Of a stretch of DNA of 14,457 bases, positions 8,284 through 14,457 are shown in pieces. The notes below the pieces were generated by a model. The model was not told the DNA's origin, ran no database searches, and saw only the letters and a list, made by a program, of their open reading frames with translations. Both the position numbers and the translations under genes were made by a program. Position 1 is the stretch's first letter. Every line of letters begins with the position of its first letter. Origin of the DNA: an uncultured Oscillospiraceae bacterium (GTDB lineage Bacteria; Bacillota; Clostridia; Oscillospirales; Oscillospiraceae); the NCBI GenBank assembly GCA_947628975.1, contig CANRBW010000021.1:1-14457 (forward strand), read 5' to 3'.

Positions 8284-10716
8284 ATGGCTTACACCTCAAA
8301 GCAGCTGTCCAAAATGATCACCGACAAGCTCCGACGCACCTTCGGCCGGGACGTCAGCGAGGCCACCGACGCCGATATGTTCCAGGCCTGCGCCCTGGTC
8401 CTGCGGGAGATCATGTCGGCCAACCGGATGGAGACCCGGGAGAAGGCCGACAAGGCCAACGCCCGCCGGGTCCACTACCTCTCCCTGGAGTTCCTCATGG
8501 GCCGCTCCCTGGAGAAGAACGCCTTCAACCTGGGCCTTCTCCCCCAGCTCCGCCAGGCGCTGGACTCCCTGGGCTTCTCCGCCTCCGACCTCTTCGAGCT
8601 GGAGCCGGACGCGGGCCTGGGCAACGGCGGCCTGGGCCGTCTGGCCGCCTGCTACCTGGAGTCCATGTCCACCCAGGAGATCCCCGCCATCGGCTACTCC
8701 ATCTGCTACGAGCTGGGCATCTTCAAGCAGTGCATCATCGACGGCCAGCAGGTGGAGCTGCCCGACAACTGGCTGGGCCTGGGCGGCACTTGGCTGGTCA
8801 CCCACTCCGAGGAGATCGAGGAGGTCCACTTCGGCGGCCATGTGGAGACCACCTTTGAAAACGGCAAGGCCGTGGTCCGCCACACCGGCTACACCACCGT
8901 CCTGGCCGTCCCCCGGGACATGAAGATCGCCGGCTACAAGACCACCCACACCAACCGGCTCCGCCTCTGGGACGCCAAGAGCCCCACCCCGGTGGACCTG
9001 TCCCAGTTCTCTTCGGGCAACTACATCCAGGCCGTGGAGGAGAAGGCCACCGCCGAGGCCATCGCCAAGGTGCTCTACCCCGAGGACAACCACACCGAGG
9101 GGAAGATGCTCCGCCTGCGCCAGCAGTACTTCTTCGTCTCCGCCACCGTGCAGTCCATCGTGCGCCGCCACAAGGCCAAGTACGGCACCCTGCGGAACTT
9201 CCACGAGAAGCACGCCATCCAGATCAACGACACCCACCCCACCCTCATCATCCCGGAGCTGATGCGGATCCTCCTGGACGAGGAGGGTTACAGCTGGGAC
9301 GACGCGTGGTACATCACCACCCACACCGTCTCCTACACCAACCACACCGTCCTGGCCGAGGCGCTGGAGCGCTGGCCCCAGGACCTGATCATCACCCTGC
9401 TGCCCCGGATCTGGATGATCCTGGACGAGATCTCGGGCAAGTACCAGGCCAAGCTGGAGCGGGAGTTCCACGGGGATATGGATCGGGTGGCCCGCAACGC
9501 CATCATCTGGGACGGCCAGGTCCGCATGGCCAACCTCTGCATCTGCGCCTGCCAGGCCATCAACGGCGTGTCCGCCCTCCACTCCGAAATCCTCAAGCAC
9601 GACGTCTTCCAGGACGCCTACCGCCGCGAGCCCAAGAAGTTCCTCAACGTCACCAACGGCATCGACCACCGCCGCTGGCTGGCCCAGATCAACCCCGGCC
9701 TCCACGAGCTGATGTGCGAGGCGGTGGGCTCCTCGGGGGACTATCTGCTCCACCCGGAGCTGATGGGCCAGCTGGAGAAGAAGGCCACCGCCGCCACCGT
9801 CAAGCGCCTGGGCGAGATCAAGGCCGCCAACAAGAAGGCCTTCGCCGACTGGTGGGCCAAGGAGACCGGCGTGCTGCTGAACGTGGACGCCATGTTCGAC
9901 GTGCAGGTCAAGCGGCTGCACGAGTATAAGCGCCAGCTGCTGAACGTCATGCACATCATCTACCTCTACCAGCGGCTGAAGAGCGACTCCAGCTTCCAGT
10001 TCACCCCCAGGGTCTACCTCTTCGGGGCCAAGGCCGCCCCCGGCTACGCCATGGCCAAGCAGATCATCCACCTGATCAACTCCCTGGCCGCCACGGTGAA
10101 CGCCGACCCGGCGTGCAAGGACCGGCTCCAGGTGGTCTTCCTGGAGAACTACCGGGTGAGCCTGGCCGAGCGGCTGATGCCCGCCGCCGAGCTCTCCGAG
10201 CAGATCTCCACCGCCGGCAAGGAGGCCAGCGGCACCGGCAACATGAAGTTCATGATGAACGGCGCCCTGACCATCGGCACCCTGGACGGGGCCAACGTGG
10301 AGATGTGCCAGCAGGTGGGAGAGGACAATATGTTCCTCTTCGGCCTCACCGCCCAGGAGGTGGCCGACCGGGTCCGCCAGGGCTACCGCTCCTACGAGTA
10401 CTACAACCAGAACGAGACCCTGCGCCGCATCCTGGACCAGATGACCCGCGGCTTCAACGACGGGGTGAGCTATACCGACATCGTCAACTCCCTGCTCTTC
10501 GCCCCCTCCGGCGGCATCGCCGACCAGTATTTCCTCCTGGCCGACTTCGAGAGCTACCGCGCCGCCCAGGCCCTGGCCGGGGAGACCTACAAGGACCAGA
10601 AGAAGTGGAACCAGATGGCCCTGGTGAACATCGCCCGCTCCGGCCTCTTCGCCGCCGACCGGGCGGTGGCCGAGTACGCCAAGAATATCTGGCACGTCCC
10701 CGTCCGCAAGGACTGA
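8284..10716 (+). CDS. glgP: Glycogen phosphorylase
   Basis: Releases glucose-1-phosphate from non-reducing ends of glycogen by PLP-dependent phosphorolysis (GT35). The 810-residue length fits bacterial phosphorylases. Visible motifs are GLGNGGLGRLAACYLES (from about 111), the KRLHEYKRQLLN block (543-554), FGAKAAPGY (580-588), and the PLP site SGTGNMKF with the Schiff-base Lys655, followed by NGALTIGTLDGANVEM. The ATG at 8284 is preferred: AAAGGCAGG lies about 10 bp upstream and MAYTSKQL is a sensible N-terminus, while the in-frame ATG at 8263 has no ribosome binding site. It has its own promoter and is insulated from glgA by a terminator, so it can be expressed apart from the synthesis genes. 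A strong terminator follows 41 bp after the stop. Confidence 0.97.
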   Translation: MAYTSKQLSKMITDKLRRTFGRDVSEATDADMFQACALVLREIMSANRMETREKADKANARRVHYLSLEFLMGRSLEKNAFNLGLLPQLRQALDSLGFSASDLFELEPDAGLGNGGLGRLAACYLESMSTQEIPAIGYSICYELGIFKQCIIDGQQVELPDNWLGLGGTWLVTHSEEIEEVHFGGHVETTFENGKAVVRHTGYTTVLAVPRDMKIAGYKTTHTNRLRLWDAKSPTPVDLSQFSSGNYIQAVEEKATAEAIAKVLYPEDNHTEGKMLRLRQQYFFVSATVQSIVRRHKAKYGTLRNFHEKHAIQINDTHPTLIIPELMRILLDEEGYSWDDAWYITTHTVSYTNHTVLAEALERWPQDLIITLLPRIWMILDEISGKYQAKLEREFHGDMDRVARNAIIWDGQVRMANLCICACQAINGVSALHSEILKHDVFQDAYRREPKKFLNVTNGIDHRRWLAQINPGLHELMCEAVGSSGDYLLHPELMGQLEKKATAATVKRLGEIKAANKKAFADWWAKETGVLLNVDAMFDVQVKRLHEYKRQLLNVMHIIYLYQRLKSDSSFQFTPRVYLFGAKAAPGYAMAKQIIHLINSLAATVNADPACKDRLQVVFLENYRVSLAERLMPAAELSEQISTAGKEASGTGNMKFMMNGALTIGTLDGANVEMCQQVGEDNMFLFGLTAQEVADRVRQGYRSYEYYNQNETLRRILDQMTRGFNDGVSYTDIVNSLLFAPSGGIADQYFLLADFESYRAAQALAGETYKDQKKWNQMALVNIARSGLFAADRAVAEYAKNIWHVPVRKD

Positions 10717-10757
10717 GCGGACCGCCTGTCCATCCCCGCGCAAACAAAACCGCATAC

Positions 10758-10794
10758 AAAAAGGGCGTGGAACGATATGTTCCACGCCCTTTTT
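10758..10794. terminator. Bidirectional intrinsic terminator between glgP and the MATE gene
   Basis: GGGCGTGGAAC (10763-10773), loop GATAT, then GTTCCACGCCC (10779-10789), flanked by AAAAA (10758-10762) and TTTTT (10790-10794). Both strands therefore read as a stem followed by a U-run. An outer CCGC (10750-10753) can pair with GCGG (10795-10798), the first bases of the adjoining repeat. It serves glgP from the left and the ribF-DUF1576-MATE operon from the right. Confidence 0.9.
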
Positions 10795-11008
10795 GCGGGT
10801 TTTCTGTATGTGGTCATAATATGGAGGGTATGTGCAGTCTTTGCGCGCGGTCATTGTCACAAAGGTTTTTGTGCGGGTTTTCAATATGTGGTCATAATAT
10901 GGAGGGTACGTGCAGTCTTTGCGCGCGGTCATTGAACCAACGGTTTTTGTGCGGGTCTTTTGTACGCAGTCACTGATACAAAGGGTGTGCAGTCTTTGCG
11001 CGCGGTCA
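10795..11008. repeat. Three tandem copies of a 78-bp intergenic repeat
   Basis: Unit 1 is 10795-10872, unit 2 is 10873-10950, and unit 3 is 10951-11008, which is more diverged, has a 2-base deletion and is cut short. Units 1 and 2 match at about 71 of 78 positions by hand alignment. Shared blocks are GCGGGTTTTC at the start, GTGGTCATAATATGGAGGGTA in the middle, and the invariant GTGCAGTCTTTGCGCGCGGTCA near position 40-59 of the unit. The last copy ends at the base before the MATE stop codon. Because 78 is a multiple of 3, both strands can be read as 26-residue peptide repeats, but I see no convincing start with a ribosome binding site, so I call it non-coding. It is far less GC-rich than the flanking genes. 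I see no transposase or target-site duplication. Confidence 0.85.
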
Positions 11009-12379
11009 TCATTTGCCGAAGGGGCGGTCGCCCCGCTCCCAGCGGCGCTTGTTGTGGAGGTAGTAGGGCCCTTCAAAGCCCAGCATGAACACCCACCCCA
11101 CACAGCAGGCCAAGGCCACCCCCACGATGCCGATCCGGGGGGCCAGGAGGTAGGTCCCCAGCACCCGGAAGGTGACCTGGACCATAGTGGCCGCCAGGGT
11201 CACCCGCATCCGGCCGCACCCCCGGAAAAAGCCCTGGACCCCGTTGCTCAGGGCGGGCAGGATGTACAGCCAGCCCATGACCCCCAGGTAGGTACAGCCC
11301 ATGGCGATGGCCCCCGCGCCGCTGCCCTCCTCCACGAACAGCCACATGATGGGCCGCCGGAACCCCTCCGCCACCAGGCAGATGATCCCCCAGTAGCACA
11401 GCTCCAGCCCCAGGCCGATCCGGAAGCCCCGGTAGATCCGCGCCCGGTCCTCCGGGGTCTTCGCCCCCCGGCCCCGGTACTGGGCCACGAAGGTGGTGAT
11501 GGCCTGGGCGATGGACTGCTCCGGGGTGAAGGCGAAGTCGTCCACCCGGGTGACGGCGTTGAAGGCGGCCATGGCGTCCACCCCCAGGCCGTTGACGCAC
11601 CGCTGGATGAGCAGCTTGCCGATGGGCTGGCAGGACTGCTGAAGGGCGGTCACCGAGCCGTAGCGCAGGGTGATCTTCAACAGGGACCGGTCCAGCCGCA
11701 GCTCGCCCCGGCCCAGGGCCAGCTCCGGGACCCGGCGGTAGATGTAGAGGATGGACATCAGCGCCGAGGCGGCCTCCGCCACCACCGTGGTCACCGCCGA
11801 GCAGAGGATGCCAAAGCCCAGAAAGCCGATGAAGACCACGTCCAGCCCGGCGTTCAGCAGAGAGGAGAAGACCAGGAACTTCAGCGGCGTCTTGGAGTCC
11901 CCCACGCTCTTGAGGGCGGCGGCCAGGGTGTTGTAGAAGTAGGTAAAGGGCGTGCCCAGGAAGATGATCCGCACATAGCCCCCCGTCATGGCCAGGATGG
12001 ACCGGGGCACCTTCAGCGCCACCAACAGCGGCCCGGTGAACAGCGCCCCCAGGCAGGCGGCGGTCAGGGAGAAGGCCAGGCCGAACAACAGCACCGTGGA
12101 CATCTCCCGCTTCAGTTTCTCCCGGTCCCCCGCGCCGAAGAACTCGCTCATCAGCACCCCGGCCCCCAGGCTCAGCCCGGAGATGCCCAGGATCAGGATG
12201 TTCATAATAGGGCTGGCGGTGCCCTCGGCGGCCAGGGCGTCCTTGCCGATGAACCGCCCCGCGATCACCGAGTCCACCAGGTTGTAGGACAGCTGGAACA
12301 GGTTGCCCAAAATCAGCGGCCCGGCGTAGCGGACCAGGTTCCGGGCGGTGCTCTCGCGGGTCATGTCCAGCTTCGCCAT
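11009..12379 (-). CDS. MATE-family multidrug/toxin efflux transporter
   Basis: A 456-residue polytopic membrane protein with about 12 hydrophobic segments in two halves, the usual MATE size. Family hallmarks are the N-terminal FQLSYNLVDSVIAGRFIGKD (about 28-47, near helix 1) and FYNTLAAALKSVGDSKTPL, the loop after helix 4. MATE proteins export cationic drugs or metabolites using a Na+ or H+ gradient; the substrate cannot be told here. The C-terminus is basic and cytosolic (NKRRWERGDRPFGK). The start ATG at 12379 has GAGGAG 7 bp upstream, and the gap to the DUF1576 stop is only 4 bp, so the two are co-transcribed. The operon ends at the bidirectional terminator beyond the 78-bp repeats. Confidence 0.93.
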   Translation of the reverse strand: MAKLDMTRESTARNLVRYAGPLILGNLFQLSYNLVDSVIAGRFIGKDALAAEGTASPIMNILILGISGLSLGAGVLMSEFFGAGDREKLKREMSTVLLFGLAFSLTAACLGALFTGPLLVALKVPRSILAMTGGYVRIIFLGTPFTYFYNTLAAALKSVGDSKTPLKFLVFSSLLNAGLDVVFIGFLGFGILCSAVTTVVAEAASALMSILYIYRRVPELALGRGELRLDRSLLKITLRYGSVTALQQSCQPIGKLLIQRCVNGLGVDAMAAFNAVTRVDDFAFTPEQSIAQAITTFVAQYRGRGAKTPEDRARIYRGFRIGLGLELCYWGIICLVAEGFRRPIMWLFVEEGSGAGAIAMGCTYLGVMGWLYILPALSNGVQGFFRGCGRMRVTLAATMVQVTFRVLGTYLLAPRIGIVGVALACCVGWVFMLGFEGPYYLHNKRRWERGDRPFGK

Positions 12380-12383
12380 GATC

Positions 12384-13706
12384 TCACTCCTCGATCTGCT
12401 CCCTGGCCTCCTGGGCGGAGTCCTCGGTGACCACGTGGAAGTAGTCGTCCTCGCTCCAGCCGAAGCGCCGGCGGCGGCGCTTCAGCAGCGGGGTCAGCAC
12501 CGCGTAGAGCACGATGGCCAGGATCCCGGCGGAGAAGCCGTTGTTGTAGAGGTTGACCCCCTCGGCGGCCACCCCGGCCCGGAGGACGATGCAGGAGTGG
12601 AGAAAGCCCGCCAGCACCCCCACCGGCCAGCCGAAGTGCCCCGACAGGGGGGCCAGGGTGGTGCCGAACAGCCCCGCCATCTGGATGGACGGGTTCTCGA
12701 AGGAGTGGAGGACCAGTCCCCCCAGCCCCACCCCCGCCATCACCGGGACGATGTTGGCCGGGTGCTTGCCGAAGGCGGCGAAACCCAGAATGGCGAAAAA
12801 GCCCCCCATCACCGGGCCGTTGAAGTCCGCCCCGGTGAGGAGCAGGTAGACCATGGCCACCGCCCCGCACAGGCCCATATTCACCAGCACCGGCCCCAGG
12901 CCGAAGGAGAGGAAATAGTCGCTGGGGGCGCGGCCCACGGTGCGGAGGATCCGCCTCATCCCCCGCCACGCCTCCCGGCCCTCAAGGGCGGTGCCCAGGG
13001 CGGTGAGTACCACGCACAGCCCCGCCATAAACAGGGCGATGGGCAGACGGTACTCCACCGACCAGTGGTCGGCCGGCGTGGTGGGGGAGCGGCCCATAGC
13101 CGCCATTACCGGCACGATGACCAGGGCCAACAGCCCGCAGGCGAAGCCCATGTTGTAGAGGTTCATGCCGTTTTGCACCTTGTAGGTATAGGCCGACAGC
13201 GGGGGCAGGCAGAAGCCGATGACCAGCCCCACCAGCAGTCCCAGCCCCACGCTGCCCCAGCCGGAGTTGAGGGCGAAAAAGCTGACGCAGGGCCCCAGGG
13301 CGCTGGCCAGCAGACCCGCCGAGGCGTACTTGGCGAACTTCTCCCTGCGGACCTTGGCGTAGAGCCAGGTCCCGGCCAGGATGGGCAGGGTGTTGAAGAT
13401 GTTCTTGCCAAAGAAGGAGAAGCCGGTCATCAGCCCGATGACCACCAGGGTGAAGCCGTTGACCCCGCTGCCGCAGAGGCGCAGGACCGCCAGGGAGAAA
13501 GCGCACACCATGGCCGCGTTGACAAAGGCGGCGGCGGGACCGCCCACGGCGAAGTAGTCGGTGATGAGGATGTCCTGGTTGACCAGGATGCGGTAGAGCC
13601 CGCCGGGGACCTCCCGCCAGTCCCCCGTCAGCGCCGCCATGGCCAGCAGCGCGGCGCACAGCGCCACGCCGCCCAGATAGACCAGCCTGTCCTGCCTCTC
13701 CTTCAC
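12384..13706 (-). CDS. DUF1576 family polytopic membrane protein
   Basis: A 440-residue integral membrane protein of unknown function, which I recognise as DUF1576. It has about ten hydrophobic segments, a basic patch (KRRRRRFG, about 409-416) and an acidic cytosolic tail. The sequence is an internal tandem duplication: DYF, VN, NG, GF and FGK followed by P..AG occur in the same order at about 50-112 and 263-325, and MNLYNMGFACGLLALV (181-196) matches VNLYNNGFSAGILAIV (384-399). Such two-fold repeats are typical of transporters and channels, so a transport role is plausible but unproven. The GTG at 13706 is chosen because AAAGGAGGG lies 7 bp upstream and it begins 20 bp after the ribF stop. 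The frame is open further upstream inside ribF, but that is not gene sequence. Confidence 0.85.
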   Translation of the reverse strand: MKERQDRLVYLGGVALCAALLAMAALTGDWREVPGGLYRILVNQDILITDYFAVGGPAAAFVNAAMVCAFSLAVLRLCGSGVNGFTLVVIGLMTGFSFFGKNIFNTLPILAGTWLYAKVRREKFAKYASAGLLASALGPCVSFFALNSGWGSVGLGLLVGLVIGFCLPPLSAYTYKVQNGMNLYNMGFACGLLALVIVPVMAAMGRSPTTPADHWSVEYRLPIALFMAGLCVVLTALGTALEGREAWRGMRRILRTVGRAPSDYFLSFGLGPVLVNMGLCGAVAMVYLLLTGADFNGPVMGGFFAILGFAAFGKHPANIVPVMAGVGLGGLVLHSFENPSIQMAGLFGTTLAPLSGHFGWPVGVLAGFLHSCIVLRAGVAAEGVNLYNNGFSAGILAIVLYAVLTPLLKRRRRRFGWSEDDYFHVVTEDSAQEAREQIEE

Positions 13707-13726
13707 CCCGCGTCCCTCCTTTGCCG

Positions 13727-14457
13727 TCACTCCAGCCCGAAGATGGCCCGGGCGGTCCGGGCGTCCGCCGCCACCGCGTCCCTCAGCTCCTCCAGGGAGC
13801 CGAAGCGCCGCTCCGGCCGGAGGCGGCGGACCGGCTCCACCCGCAGTTCCCGGCCGTAGAGGTCGCCGTGGTAGTCCAGCAAAAAGCTCTCCACCGTCAC
13901 GCCCCCGCCGTCCCCCACCGTGGGCCGGACGCCCACGTTGGACACCGCCGGCGCCTCCTGCCCGTCCGGCAGGCGGACCCTGGCGGCGTAGACCCCGTAG
14001 GGGGGGAGGAGCAGCCGGGGATCCGGGATCAGGTTCACCGTGGGGAAGCCCAGGCGCCCCCCCAGCCCCTTGCCGTGGACCACCTGGCCCCGGAGGAAGT
14101 AGGGGTGGCCCAGAAAGCGCTCCGCCCGCTCCAGCTCCCCGGCCCCGACCATGGTCCGGATCGCGCTGGAGGAGACCCGCCGGCCCTCCAGCCGGACCTC
14201 CTCCACCACGTCGCACCCCAGGCCCAGCTGGGCGCACAGCGCCCGGAGCTTCTCCGCCGTCCCCGCCCCGTCCCGGCCGAAGCGGTAGTCGTCCCCCGCC
14301 ACCAGGTGGCACGCGCCGCAGCGCCCCACCAGCACCCGGGTGACGAAATCCCGCCAGGACAGGTCCCGCGTCTCCCGGTCGAAGGGGAGGACCAGCACCT
14401 CCTCCACGCCGTACAGCTCCTCCATGAGGGCCGCCCGGTCCTCCGGGGTGGTGAGCA
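13727..14457 (-). CDS. ribF: Bifunctional riboflavin kinase/FAD synthetase, 5' end missing
   Basis: Phosphorylates riboflavin to FMN and adenylylates FMN to FAD. The last 242 residues are in the window; the N-terminal part, with the adenylyltransferase nucleotide-binding motif, lies beyond the right edge. The frame is open to the edge (LTTPEDRAALMEEL), so the Met at 14425 is internal. The FAD synthetase part shows VLVLPFDRE, GDDYRFGRDGAG and VSSSAIR. The riboflavin kinase domain shows VVHGKGLGGRLGFPTVNL, the flavin/ATP-binding loop; PPYGVYAARV; SNVGVRPTV; and VESFLLDYHGDLYG, containing the catalytic Glu. It heads the visible part of a minus-strand operon with the DUF1576 and MATE genes; any promoter is outside the window. 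Confidence 0.95.
   Translation of the reverse strand, partial: LTTPEDRAALMEELYGVEEVLVLPFDRETRDLSWRDFVTRVLVGRCGACHLVAGDDYRFGRDGAGTAEKLRALCAQLGLGCDVVEEVRLEGRRVSSSAIRTMVGAGELERAERFLGHPYFLRGQVVHGKGLGGRLGFPTVNLIPDPRLLLPPYGVYAARVRLPDGQEAPAVSNVGVRPTVGDGGGVTVESFLLDYHGDLYGRELRVEPVRRLRPERRFGSLEELRDAVAADARTARAIFGLE

Noticed and set aside
10795..11008. CRISPR array
   Set aside because: Repeats are 78 bp and directly abutting, with no unique spacers, no dyad-type direct repeat of 23-37 bp and no cas genes nearby.
8296..11103. A 935-codon minus-strand open frame opposite glgP that reaches into the repeats and the MATE gene
   Set aside because: Long antisense frames are expected in a gene with G/C-rich third positions. 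Its composition is low-complexity Gly/Val/Leu/His and it has no recognisable domain or start signal. Similar antisense frames opposite glgB, glgC, glgD and glgA were dropped for the same reason.

Overview
The window looks like a chromosomal segment of a high-GC, spore-forming Clostridia bacterium, most like the Oscillospiraceae (Flavonifractor or Intestinimonas relatives). The evidence is third codon positions that are mostly C or G, strong AGGAGG-type ribosome binding sites, sigma-A promoters with 17-bp spacers, a GlgC/GlgD pair (GlgD is a Firmicutes hallmark) and a TepA-type ClpP-like protease, known from spore formers. The lineage is inferred from gene content; no database was consulted.

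Layout. Positions 1-152 hold, on the minus strand, a very strong promoter with an A-tract behind it and a leader with a boxA-like stretch. This resembles the start of an rRNA operon that runs off the left edge. Next, also on the minus strand, is metA (316-1230), which carries the residue expected for acetyl-CoA use. It is followed by a GC-rich terminator hairpin and preceded by its own promoter. Divergent from metA is a TepA-like ClpP-family protease gene (1399-2121), whose upstream region matches a forespore sigma-G promoter.

The centre is a complete plus-strand glycogen locus, glgB-glgC-glgD-glgA-glgP (2300-10716). GlgC/GlgD make ADP-glucose, GlgA elongates the glucan, GlgB branches it and GlgP releases glucose-1-phosphate. 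glgB, glgC and glgD are translationally coupled by 4-bp overlaps. glgA follows after 88 bp containing two hairpins. glgP has its own near-consensus promoter, whose predicted start site lies inside the stem of the terminator that ends the upstream unit. Degradation can therefore be expressed separately from synthesis.

A bidirectional terminator and three tandem copies of a 78-bp repeat (10758-11008) separate glgP from a convergent minus-strand operon: ribF (cut by the right edge), a DUF1576 membrane protein with a clear internal duplication, and a MATE-family efflux transporter.

I see no defence system, prophage, insertion sequence, CRISPR array or tRNA. The most interesting signals are the interleaved promoter and terminator before glgP, the 78-bp repeat array, the sigma-G-like promoter of tepA, and the duplicated DUF1576 protein encoded beside ribF.
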